From contig CALYTX010000077.1 in NCBI GenBank assembly GCA_945487985.1, positions 1 to 6,724 on the forward strand: a stretch of 6,724 bases of DNA, read 5' to 3'. Source of the DNA: an uncultured Verrucomicrobiota bacterium. Lineage in GTDB: Bacteria; Verrucomicrobiota; Kiritimatiellia; RFP12; UBA1067. Positions 1-6,560 of this stretch are shown here, in pieces. Made by a program: the position numbers and the translations under genes. Every line of letters begins with the position of its first letter. Position 1 is the first letter of the stretch. A model generated the notes under the pieces. It was not told the DNA's origin and did not search any database. It saw nothing but the letters and a program-made list of their open reading frames with translations.

Positions 1-23
1 TTTTCAGGCGCAAGAGCCGTTTT
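1..23 (+). repeat. Left arm of 23-bp inverted repeat
   Basis: This arm is perfectly complementary to 221-243. It starts with TTTTCAGGCG and ends with GAGCCGTTTT, so it has a GC-rich core between T-rich ends. Because it begins at the first base of the window, its true outer end is not known. Confidence 0.9.
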
Positions 24-91
24 CGCAGCCTGATGAACGACGGAAAAACGTAGGATGCGACCCGATTTTGACGCGTCGGTCGTTTCGCCAA

Positions 92-107
92 GCGCTCGAA
101 AGAGCGC
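92..107 (+). other. Apical hairpin with GAAA tetraloop inside the fold-back
   Basis: Six perfect GC-rich pairs, GCGCTC (92-97) with GAGCGC (102-107), close a GAAA loop (98-101). GAAA belongs to the GNRA class, which is particularly stable in RNA. On the minus strand the loop reads TTTC, so the stable-tetraloop argument favours an RNA read from the plus strand here, whereas the nearby candidate promoter points the other way. The hairpin competes with a weaker pairing of 90-94 with 114-118. Confidence 0.6.
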
Positions 108-175
108 GGGATTCGCTTTTTCGGCGCGAAACGTGAAAGACCGCAAAATCGATGTCGCCACCTTCGTTTTTCCGG

Positions 176-203
176 GATTTAGGCGAGTATCCGAGCCTAA
201 ATC
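176..203. other. 9-bp stem-loop within the right half of the fold-back
   Basis: GATTTAGGC (176-184) pairs perfectly with GCCTAAATC (195-203) around a 10-base loop (185-194). It has no counterpart in the left arm, so it protrudes as a separate branch between the outer 23-bp stem and the inner long stem. A structure of this kind fits a folded RNA better than a plain decayed palindrome, although it could also be a small insertion in one arm. Confidence 0.65.
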
Positions 204-220
204 AGTGAATCACCAGCAAG

Positions 221-243
221 AAAACGGCTCTTGCGCCTGAAAA
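221..243 (-). repeat. Right arm of 23-bp inverted repeat
   Basis: This is the exact reverse complement of bases 1-23. It is followed on the plus strand by GCGTCTTCAG, which could be compared with the left flank if more sequence were available. A TTG-initiated reading frame open to nth begins inside this arm, but nth itself starts well downstream. Confidence 0.9.
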
Positions 244-260
244 GCGTCTTCAGATGGAAA

Positions 261-289
261 AGTCTACGACGAAAAAGAAGGGGTGTGAA
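261..289 (-). promoter_or_regulatory. Candidate leftward promoter into the fold-back element
   Basis: On the minus strand, TTCACA (289-284, one mismatch to TTGACA) is followed after 17 bases by TAGACT (266-261, two mismatches to TATAAT). The expected start is near base 253, just outside the inverted repeat. There is no TGN extension before the -10, unlike the other promoters in the window. A match of this quality can occur by chance in AT-rich DNA. Confidence 0.3.
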
Positions 290-301
290 AATAAATTTTC
301 A
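286..301. promoter_or_regulatory. AT-rich palindrome, possible operator
   Basis: TGAAAAT (286-292) and ATTTTCA (295-301) are perfect inverted repeats around a 2-base AA centre. The short spacing suits a dimeric DNA-binding protein better than an RNA hairpin. It overlaps the -35 box of the candidate leftward promoter. I do not recognise it as the site of a specific regulator. Confidence 0.4.
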
Positions 302-328
302 TAGGGTTTTATTGGGCTTTTTTGAAAA

Positions 329-347
329 CTGGGATAAATTACCCCAG
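329..347 (-). other. Small stem-loop, CTGGG/CCCAG
   Basis: CTGGG (329-333) pairs with CCCAG (343-347) around nine bases. On the minus strand it is followed by TTTTC and later an A-run, giving it some likeness to a weak leftward terminator. The stem is only five pairs, so a terminator role is doubtful. No leftward gene ends here. Confidence 0.2.
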
Positions 348-380
348 AAAAAGTGGGATAAGGGTGGACCGAGTACCGAT

Positions 381-409
381 TTGCGCCGGTGGGGAATTTC
401 TGATAGAAT
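381..409 (+). promoter_or_regulatory. Promoter of nth with extended -10
   Basis: TTGCGC (381-386) is separated by exactly 17 bases from TAGAAT (404-409). The -10 is preceded by TGA (401-403), giving the extended -10 form TGNTANAAT. The expected transcription start is near 416, which leaves a leader of about 22 bases before the ATG at 438. If correct, the in-frame ATG at 408 overlaps the -10 box and cannot be the start on this transcript. Confidence 0.6.
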
Positions 410-437
410 GGCTTTGAACAAATTAGAAGACTTGACA

Positions 438-1112
438 ATGACAATTGAAGACATCCCCGCCGTCGACCGGGCTCTCAAGCGGGAATACCGAGCGCATCGC
501 GCACCGATCATTGAACTTATCGAAGCGCAAACGCACGACCCGTTCGCCGTTCTCGTAGGCACGATTCTCTCGGCCAGGACCAAAGATGCTTGCACCGCTG
601 GCGCCGTCAGGCGGCTCTTCGCCGCTGGCGGCAACACGCCGGAGGGCCTTGAGCAACTCCCACGCGAACGCATCGAAGAGCTTATCTACCCGGTGGGGTT
701 CTTCCGCGATAAAGCCCGCCACCTCAAGGCTCTGCCCGGCAAACTGCGGGAAAAATTCGCAGGCGTGCTGCCTAAGAGCGTAGAAGAACTGTGCGAACTC
801 CCTGGCGTTGGACGCAAAACCGCCAATCTCACCGTAGCCGTGGGCTTCGGCTTGCCAGCCATTTGCGTCGATGTGCATGTGCACCGCATCTGCAACTGGC
901 TACAGCTCGTCCACACCCGCAAGCCCGTGGAAACCGAAATGAAACTGCGCGAAATCCTGCCTGTCAAATACTGGAAGACATGGAACAGCCACTTAGTCAG
1001 CTTCGGTCAGACGCGCTGCGATCCGGTCCGCCCGCAATGCTCGGGCTGCCCGATTACTAGATTCTGCCACTCGCCGAAGAAAACTACTCGCGAACAGTCC
1101 CCTCGCCGGTAA
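438..1112 (+). CDS. nth: Endonuclease III, DNA glycosylase/AP lyase
   Basis: A cytoplasmic base-excision repair enzyme that removes oxidised pyrimidines and then cleaves the DNA at the abasic site by beta-elimination. From the ATG at 438 it is 224 residues, close to the family's roughly 210-220. The helix-hairpin-helix motif LPGVGRKTAN is at 121-130, with K127 matching the catalytic lysine of the family. D145 in VDVHVHR matches the conserved aspartate. The iron-sulfur loop is intact: C194-X6-C201-X2-C204-X5-C210. I chose ATG 438 because AGAAGA (425-430) lies seven bases upstream, the promoter would start transcription near 416, and residues before it do not look like the family. ATG 408 is the alternative. 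The gene stands alone on its strand, and its last 29 bases overlap the end of proA. Function is confident; the start is moderately so. Confidence 0.95.
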   Translation: MTIEDIPAVDRALKREYRAHRAPIIELIEAQTHDPFAVLVGTILSARTKDACTAGAVRRLFAAGGNTPEGLEQLPRERIEELIYPVGFFRDKARHLKALPGKLREKFAGVLPKSVEELCELPGVGRKTANLTVAVGFGLPAICVDVHVHRICNWLQLVHTRKPVETEMKLREILPVKYWKTWNSHLVSFGQTRCDPVRPQCSGCPITRFCHSPKKTTREQSPRR

Positions 1113-2280
1113 CGGTATATTTGTAAGTCGTCAACTCCTCCAGCCCCATGGGGCCGCGGGCGTGCAGTTTGTCGGTCGATATTCCGATTTCCGCGCCCAT
1201 GCCGAATTCCGCCCCGTCGGTGAATCGCGTCGAAGCATTATGGTAGACGCAGGCCGAATCTACATCGCGGAGAAATTCGGCAGCGCGTTCGCCGTCGTTT
1301 GTAACTATCGCGTCGCTGTGGTGCGAACCATGACGGTTGATGTGGGCAACCGCCGCGCGAAAATCGCCGACGACGCCGACATTCATTTCGAGCGCGAGAA
1401 ATTCACGCTCCCAGTCCTGGTCGCTCTCGTGCAGCACAACCTTCCGATCGGCCGCCCAGGCGCGCACCATCGGCAGAAACAACGGCGCGATCTTTTCATG
1501 CACAAGCAGACACTCCACCGCGTTGCAGGCGCTCGGACGCTGTACCTTGGCGTTGTCGAGTATCGACAAGGCCATGCCCAAATCGGCCCGGTCGTCGACG
1601 TAGAGATGGCAAACTCCTTTATAGTGTTTGAGCACGGGCACGAGCGCGGCCTCGCACATTGCGCGAATAAGCCGCTCGCCGCCGCGCGGAATGGCCACGT
1701 CAACCAGCCCCACCGCGCGGACTAACTCGGTCACTGCCGCGTGGTCGGCGATTTCGACGAACTGCACCGCCTCGCCCGTCACGTGCTTTACCGCCCGGTA
1801 GAGCGCGGTGTTCGTTTCGATCGCCTCTTTGCCGCCGCGCAGGATGATTGCGTTGCCTGTCTTGAGACACAGCGCGGCGGTGTCGACGAAGACATTCGGA
1901 CGCGACTCGAAGACGACGGCCACAACGCCAAAAGGCTCGCGTGTTTTCCGGATGGTAATGCCGCTGTCGCGCTGCCGCGTCCAAATAATCTCGCCGACGG
2001 GATCGGGCAGACTGGCGACCGAACGCACACCTTCAACCATCGCGCGGAAGCGTCCATCCGTAAGCGTCAGACGATCGACCATCGCCGGCGCCAGCCCGCT
2101 CGCCTTTGCCGCGGCGAGGTCTCGCTGGTTGGCGGCGTCAATTTCTGGTTTGGCGGCCTCGAGCGCGGCGGCCATCTCAAGCAGCATCGCGTTTTTCCGC
2201 GCAGTGCTGACGCGGCGCAGCTCAAAAGCGGCCTCGCGCGCCTTGGACGCCATGCCGCGGACAATCTCTTTGGTTTCCAT
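1084..2280 (-). CDS. proA: Gamma-glutamyl phosphate reductase (glutamate-5-semialdehyde dehydrogenase)
   Basis: This is the second enzyme of proline synthesis from glutamate. It reduces gamma-glutamyl phosphate to glutamate-5-semialdehyde with NADPH, in the cytoplasm. The 398 residues cover the whole family with an aldehyde dehydrogenase-like fold. Visible marks are FESRPNV (124-130), LRGGKEA (147-153), IPRGGERLI (197-205), QRPSACNAVE (247-256) with C252 as the expected catalytic cysteine, and HGSHHSDAIVT (317-327). The C-terminal block runs from VYHNASTRFTDGAEFG through ARGPMGLEELTTYKY. It is somewhat shorter than the usual 415-420, mainly because the loop near 163-172 is compact. No proB (glutamate kinase) is adjacent. 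The start is uncertain: the ATG at 2280 sits almost on the predicted transcription start, while M10 at 2253 would still keep the family core. Confidence 0.96.
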   Translation of the reverse strand: METKEIVRGMASKAREAAFELRRVSTARKNAMLLEMAAALEAAKPEIDAANQRDLAAAKASGLAPAMVDRLTLTDGRFRAMVEGVRSVASLPDPVGEIIWTRQRDSGITIRKTREPFGVVAVVFESRPNVFVDTAALCLKTGNAIILRGGKEAIETNTALYRAVKHVTGEAVQFVEIADHAAVTELVRAVGLVDVAIPRGGERLIRAMCEAALVPVLKHYKGVCHLYVDDRADLGMALSILDNAKVQRPSACNAVECLLVHEKIAPLFLPMVRAWAADRKVVLHESDQDWEREFLALEMNVGVVGDFRAAVAHINRHGSHHSDAIVTNDGERAAEFLRDVDSACVYHNASTRFTDGAEFGMGAEIGISTDKLHARGPMGLEELTTYKYTVTGEGTVRE

Positions 2281-2287
2281 AGGCGAT

Positions 2288-2316
2288 ATTATACCATCTG
2301 CAGACCTATCGCGTAG
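2288..2316 (-). promoter_or_regulatory. Promoter of proA with consensus -10
   Basis: On the minus strand TATAAT (2293-2288) is preceded by TGG (2296-2294), an extended -10. Seventeen bases further up lies CTACGC (2316-2311), a poor -35 that resembles the TTGCGC of nth in its last three bases. The -10 ends only seven bases before the annotated ATG at 2280, so transcription should start at about 2281-2280. This gives a leaderless message, or, if M10 at 2253 is used, a leader of about 27 bases. The gap between the large gene and proA holds no clear terminator, so read-through from upstream is also possible. Confidence 0.6.
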
Positions 2317-2327
2317 CTCCCAGATTT

Positions 2328-5300
2328 TTACCAGTATACATATTCGTAGGGATCGAACTGGACATTGGCCGTTTCGTAGAGATCGATTCCGTCAAGTTCG
2401 GCGACGCGGGTGCGAACGACTTCGCCCTCGCGCGGCTCGTGGCTGACATTGAGCCAAAAGGTCTTGGCAGACTGTCCGCAACCAGCCTTGATCGCAATCA
2501 CGTTCTTGCCGTCGAAAGTGCCGTGCTCGCGGTCGAACTTCTTCAGATCCGTACCCGGCGGCGGCATCCCCCAAACCTTGACATTTTCATAAATCACCGA
2601 ACCCTCGTCCTTGTGTCCGCCGTAAATCGGATCGAAAGCCTTGCCGTTGACCCAGATCTTTCCGCGCCAGTCCACGCCGAAGCGAATGGTGATTTCCCCG
2701 TCGGTGCGACGAGGCAGGAAGCCTACGCAGTAACAAGTTGCAAACGCCTGCGCGGCGATGAGCGGATGGGCTGTCGAGTAATCGACGAAGCCGTCGGCGC
2801 GGCTCTTGGCCACCGGTCGCCAGTCGACAAAGCGCAAATCCTCCGGCGTTTCGTCAAGATATGTCAGCCCCTTGGGGTAGAAGCGCGGATTGGGTTGCAC
2901 ATCGCCGCGGATGGCCATCGCCTCGGCCTCGGCGCCGTCGGTTCCGCCCTTGGAGGCTTCGACCGGGAAGATGGTGTCGACCATGTAGTGGTCGTCGTCG
3001 TTGGCACTCGGCCAGGGGCCGAGCACGTTGTACTGGGCAATCGGCTCGTATGCCTGCGCAGGCTTGGTGTAGAGCGCGCGCGCAAACACTTTCTCGCCCG
3101 CGCCCACTCCCCAGGCGCCGAGAACAATCGCATAGCGCCGCATGAAGTTGTCTTCGCTCTGCGATGCATTGCGCAGGAAAAGGTCCTTTTCGTCCTTCGG
3201 CACCATGCCCCAGCCGCCCGCGGCGATTTTCGCGGCCTTGCCGCCTTGTGTACGATAGCGGTCGCCCGCCTGGAACGGATCGAGCTGGTCGATGAGAATC
3301 CTGCCGCCGTCGATCAACGCGAACGCCCCGCCGCCCTTCAAAGGCCTGAAATCGATCGCGTCGCGGAAGCGCAACAACGAACGGCTGACGCCGCCCATCG
3401 GGAAGCCGTCAGCGCGGTAGAATTTCGCCGCCGGTTCGATTCCGCAGGCCTCGCCGGCGATTGCATCGTTCGCAACCACCAGCGCATGCGCGTTCTTCCC
3501 GAGCGCCTTGGCGAGCGCCGGATACCCAAGCGCGGAATCCTTGCCGACGATGAGCACCGCCGCGTCGAGTTTGCCGCCGTCGTATTTCTTCGCATCAAGC
3601 CCGAGCGTGCGCGCGATGCGCTCTGCATGCGCGCCGTCGGTATAGACCGCGCCGGACGGACGCGGATCGGCGCCCTTGACGAATTCGCGCATCATCGCCT
3701 CGCAAACGGCCGTCGCCGCCGGACAGCTCTTCTCCGTGCCCACGCGTCCTTCGAAATCAAACGCGCAGAACATCACATGGCCCTTGCCCATAGGCGCCTT
3801 TAAAAGTGCACTATAGGAAAGGTCGAACTCGCCGCGCACCAACGGCAGAAAACCGGCTCGCTGCGGAATCAGCAACGGCGTGGCCGACACGGCATGGGTA
3901 AACATCCAACGCGGACCCCGGCGCGTTTCATGCTTCATGACATTGCCGAACTTCACATCTTCAATCGGCGACCCGGTCCAGTGTTCAAGGTCGCGGTTGT
4001 CGATGCCGGGCAAAGCGACGTTGTACATCCGCCGAGCCATCGAATCTTCGACCTTAAAGCCTAAAAGCTGCCAGACGTCGGCCTTCTGCTGCATGACCAT
4101 CACCCGCATGCCCGCGGCAATGCGTGAAACGGCCTGCTCGAGCCCCTGCTCGCCGCTAAGTGCGCGATACCCCACCACCAACCGCTGCGGGTTCGCCGCA
4201 AGCGCCGCCGCGAGCGAATCGTATTTCGCCACCTTTATCCCGAGATGCTGGAGAATCTTCTCCGTTTCGCCCGAGGGATCGAACAGCGCAACCTCGCCGC
4301 CAATCTTCGGCGTTTTGATTGGATAGACCTCGAGCTCGAAACTGTCGGCCATGACGGTGCGGTTGGCGGGATTGTCCATCCCACGCGCGGCCGAAAAAGC
4401 CACCTCGAAACGGTAGGCGGTACGGCGCGAAACCTTGGGCGCGAGCACCTTAATGGGCTTGAAGACGATGTCTCCCTGGCGCAGCTTGACCGATTCGCCG
4501 CCCGAGGCGACGATCTTGCCGCCGTCGGCCGCCACGAGTTTCCATTGCGCCGAAAGCGTGTTCTCCCCGCAACCATCCCAGACGAACACGAGATTCTTGC
4601 GTATCTCATCGCCCTGTCGATAAGCATGGGTTCGATCGGTCGGCTCGGGGTCGCCGCCAAGGAAGGTGACGATCTCACCGTTGGCCTGCATCTGGCGATC
4701 GCGCATGGCGTTGGGTTTGTCCCAGTTCCAACTCGTCAGGTACATCAACCCGCCGTTCTGCCCAAACGCTCGCCAGGCGCGGTTGATGCGGTATACCGAC
4801 ATTCGCGAATACTCCTCACCCAGCGCGTTGAAAGCATATAGGTCCTTGTGGTTGTCGACCCAACCGCCGTGGGTGAGTCGACGGCAGCTCTTGGCGAAAT
4901 CCTTCGCTTTCTCCAGCATTGCAACATCTTCCGCCTCGTACGCAGCCTCGCCGTAATACACCGCCAGCCATTCGGTCATTTCCGGCACGCGGCTGTGGAA
5001 CCAGCAGGCGTAATAAGGCGCGCCGAACTCGGCCGCATACCAAGGCAGAATTCCCTTGCGCGACCATTCACCCAGCCATTCCTCGCGCTCCTGCAAGGGG
5101 GTGAAGTTAAAATAGAGGTTCGACGAAGAAATATCGGCCTCGGTGCCGTCTGCATGTGAGAAATAGAGGCAATTAGGGTGCATCTCGCGCGCCTGCTCGC
5201 GCGCATACTCGATGTTTTTGGCAACGCCGTTGGTTTCCAGATCCTGACCGAGGAACTCCGGACGCATATTGCGCTCGGGACAAATCTGGTTGACGCCGCA

Positions 5301-6560
5301 ACTGACCGCCACAATGCACGGATAATTGCGCATCGTTCTGAGATAATGCTTGAGACACCGCCGCCACTGCGCGCTCATGGTTGGGTCTTTACGGACCGCT
5401 TCGCGCGCGTAGACAATCGTCGGCATGCCGGCGAAGACGGCGATGCCGGCGCGGCTTTTCGCTTCGAGGGCTTTGGCATCCTCCTCGAGAATCGCCCAAT
5501 GCTTGTGGGTTTCATAGGCAAGGTTGTAGCCGTACAGGTGCAAATCGTTCAGCTTCGCCGGCATGCCCTGCTGCCAGAAACCGCGGAAACGCTGCGGATG
5601 CCCGTTCATCATAATCTGCCGGCCTTCACGCCAGATTTCGCGGAAGCCAAAGAGAAATTTGCCGCGGCGGTCGTCGGCTGGGGCGCCGGCGATTTTCATT
5701 GTCACCTGGCACGTGTAGAGCTTTGCGTCGGGAACCGTCTCCCATGGAATGGCCTTTTCAAAAGGAATGTCGACGAGAATCTTGTTCGCACCCTTGACCA
5801 GCGCTGCCGTCTGGCGCGCGGCGCACGCCGGCGAGCCGTCTTCGTTGGCGATTTGCACCTGCAACTCTGCCGTGAGCGCATTGATGGATTCGATTTCCAC
5901 TTCGACTGCAAGTTTCTTCTTGCCGTCCCAACGACCGGCAGCGTCCATCGTGCCGCGGAAGGAAGGCCTCGCGTAGACATCGTCGATGTAGGCTGCCGAG
6001 CGCGCGACCAGCTTCGCTCCCTTCTCGAGCGCCGCGCCGCCGAATCCTCGCCGGTAATCGCCGCGTCCGCGGTACACAACCGCCCCCTCGCCCGTACCAT
6101 AGCCGCGATTGGTGACGAAGAGCTTGATTTCATTGGCCGCGCCGTACTTGAGCAGGTGCGACAGCTCTACCGAACCGTCCGGAAAATGGGCAACCCCCGC
6201 CTGCCGGCCGTTGACGAACACCACGACGGCGCAGAAGTTGAGATCCTGCTCGTAGCGGACGCTTCGGCCACGCCAATCGGCAGGTATGTCGAAGGTCTTT
6301 TTGTACCAGGCATTGTATTCCCCGTCGATAAGATTGCCGCCCTTCGCGCCCGAGGCGAGCGGTATTTTCCCATGCAAATCGCCGTTCTTCCACTCGCCGC
6401 GCTCGGGCAGCACCTTCTCCGTACTGTCGCCAGACTCGGCCTTAACCGCCATTACCTGCCAAGCACCCGACATCTCAACTGTATCAGCTGCTTCTATGCC
6501 CATGCCGACTACCGCCACCATCGACAGCATCGCCAGTTTTCCCGCCATATTACCGTTCAC
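2328..6560 (-). CDS. Large secreted multidomain protein of the glycoside hydrolase family 2 type
   Basis: A 1410-residue protein, probably exported and acting on a glycan; the substrate cannot be told. Residues 1-25 look like a signal peptide with a hydrophobic stretch ending IEA-AD. Residues 31-165 match the family 2 sugar-binding jelly roll (WYKKTFDIPADWRGR, VVVFVNGR). An Ig-like sandwich follows (190-300), then the TIM barrel from FGFREIW (304-310) to about 640. E511 in AAEFGAP fits the catalytic nucleophile. At the acid/base position, where the family has NE, the sequence reads VNQ (423-425). After a beta-rich segment (645-750) come two related amidotransferase-like domains (755-960, 968-1100) and a C-terminal jelly-roll-like domain (1165-1375; YNVLGPWPS, KIWVNGK). 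I start at GTG 6560 because GGGGG lies five bases upstream; ATG 6548 is the alternative. Family assignment is confident for the N-terminal half; domain names in the C-terminal half are inference. Confidence 0.85.
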   Translation of the reverse strand: MNGNMAGKLAMLSMVAVVGMGIEAADTVEMSGAWQVMAVKAESGDSTEKVLPERGEWKNGDLHGKIPLASGAKGGNLIDGEYNAWYKKTFDIPADWRGRSVRYEQDLNFCAVVVFVNGRQAGVAHFPDGSVELSHLLKYGAANEIKLFVTNRGYGTGEGAVVYRGRGDYRRGFGGAALEKGAKLVARSAAYIDDVYARPSFRGTMDAAGRWDGKKKLAVEVEIESINALTAELQVQIANEDGSPACAARQTAALVKGANKILVDIPFEKAIPWETVPDAKLYTCQVTMKIAGAPADDRRGKFLFGFREIWREGRQIMMNGHPQRFRGFWQQGMPAKLNDLHLYGYNLAYETHKHWAILEEDAKALEAKSRAGIAVFAGMPTIVYAREAVRKDPTMSAQWRRCLKHYLRTMRNYPCIVAVSCGVNQICPERNMRPEFLGQDLETNGVAKNIEYAREQAREMHPNCLYFSHADGTEADISSSNLYFNFTPLQEREEWLGEWSRKGILPWYAAEFGAPYYACWFHSRVPEMTEWLAVYYGEAAYEAEDVAMLEKAKDFAKSCRRLTHGGWVDNHKDLYAFNALGEEYSRMSVYRINRAWRAFGQNGGLMYLTSWNWDKPNAMRDRQMQANGEIVTFLGGDPEPTDRTHAYRQGDEIRKNLVFVWDGCGENTLSAQWKLVAADGGKIVASGGESVKLRQGDIVFKPIKVLAPKVSRRTAYRFEVAFSAARGMDNPANRTVMADSFELEVYPIKTPKIGGEVALFDPSGETEKILQHLGIKVAKYDSLAAALAANPQRLVVGYRALSGEQGLEQAVSRIAAGMRVMVMQQKADVWQLLGFKVEDSMARRMYNVALPGIDNRDLEHWTGSPIEDVKFGNVMKHETRRGPRWMFTHAVSATPLLIPQRAGFLPLVRGEFDLSYSALLKAPMGKGHVMFCAFDFEGRVGTEKSCPAATAVCEAMMREFVKGADPRPSGAVYTDGAHAERIARTLGLDAKKYDGGKLDAAVLIVGKDSALGYPALAKALGKNAHALVVANDAIAGEACGIEPAAKFYRADGFPMGGVSRSLLRFRDAIDFRPLKGGGAFALIDGGRILIDQLDPFQAGDRYRTQGGKAAKIAAGGWGMVPKDEKDLFLRNASQSEDNFMRRYAIVLGAWGVGAGEKVFARALYTKPAQAYEPIAQYNVLGPWPSANDDDHYMVDTIFPVEASKGGTDGAEAEAMAIRGDVQPNPRFYPKGLTYLDETPEDLRFVDWRPVAKSRADGFVDYSTAHPLIAAQAFATCYCVGFLPRRTDGEITIRFGVDWRGKIWVNGKAFDPIYGGHKDEGSVIYENVKVWGMPPPGTDLKKFDREHGTFDGKNVIAIKAGCGQSAKTFWLNVSHEPREGEVVRTRVAELDGIDLYETANVQFDPYEYVYW

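Larger units (their letters stand above)
1..243. repeat. Long imperfect fold-back element with perfect 23-bp terminal inverted repeats
   Basis: Bases 1-23 and 221-243 are exact reverse complements. Further in, 41-50 pairs perfectly with 165-174, then 52-54 with 161-163, 57-61 with 154-158, 63-70 with 144-151 and 81-87 with 127-133. The apex holds a GCGCTC/GAAA/GAGCGC hairpin (92-107). The right side carries an extra 9-bp stem-loop (176-203). The result is one long, interrupted hairpin spanning the whole stretch. No transposase or convincing reading frame lies inside it. The left arm begins at base 1, so the repeat may extend beyond the window and target-site duplications cannot be checked. 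The element could be a MITE-type fold-back or the gene of a structured RNA. The pairing is seen directly; the identity is unknown. Confidence 0.85.
1..253 (-). ncRNA. Candidate structured RNA read leftward through the fold-back
   Basis: On the minus strand the order is: outer arm (243-221), a 17-base linker, a 9-bp stem-loop (203-176), a long interrupted hairpin (174-41), a 17-base linker (40-24), and the closing arm (23-1). A sigma70-like promoter at 289-261 would start a transcript near base 253, about ten bases before the structure. Short stem-loops followed by a long hairpin, all enclosed by a long terminal inverted repeat, are the general layout of retron msr-msd RNA, whose reverse transcriptase gene normally follows. 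That gene would lie left of base 1 and is not visible. No conserved retron sequence motif was verified, so this remains a hypothesis beside a mobile fold-back element. Confidence 0.25.
244..437. other. AT-richer intergenic region between the fold-back and nth
   Basis: No convincing gene is present here. The stretch has lower GC than the rest of the window and several A and T runs. It holds a candidate leftward promoter (261-289), an AT-rich palindrome (286-301), a small stem-loop (329-347), two copies of GGGATAA (331-337 and 355-361) and the nth promoter (381-409). The frame open from 231 into nth crosses this region, but its peptide has no resemblance to a DNA glycosylase N-terminus. Confidence 0.6.

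Noticed and set aside
55..240. Short plus-strand open frame inside the fold-back
   Set aside because: It lies within the inverted-repeat structure, has no ribosome binding site and no recognisable motif. The pairing explains the sequence better than coding does.
1..243. Integron attC site
   Set aside because: The arms lack the core-site motifs (RYYYAAC and GTTRRRY) at the ends, and no cassette arrangement or integrase is visible.
331..361. Two GGGATAA words as DnaA boxes of a replication origin
   Set aside because: They differ at two or more positions from the TGTGGATAA form, and no dnaA, dnaN or cluster of boxes is present.
231..437. N-terminal extension of nth from TTG 231
   Set aside because: The extension begins inside the inverted repeat arm, crosses the predicted promoter, is Lys/Arg/Phe-rich and lacks similarity to endonuclease III, which is already full length from 438.
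2281..2327. Operon of the large gene with proA
   Set aside because: The spacing is only 47 bases on the same strand, but a consensus -10 for proA lies in the gap and the functions are unrelated, so a shared message is possible by read-through only.
2439..3803. Long plus-strand open frame of 454 codons opposite the large gene
   Set aside because: It lies entirely antisense to a gene with clear family 2 domains, has no ribosome binding site I can identify, and its product is a low-complexity Arg/Ala/His-rich sequence typical of the shadow of a GC-rich gene.
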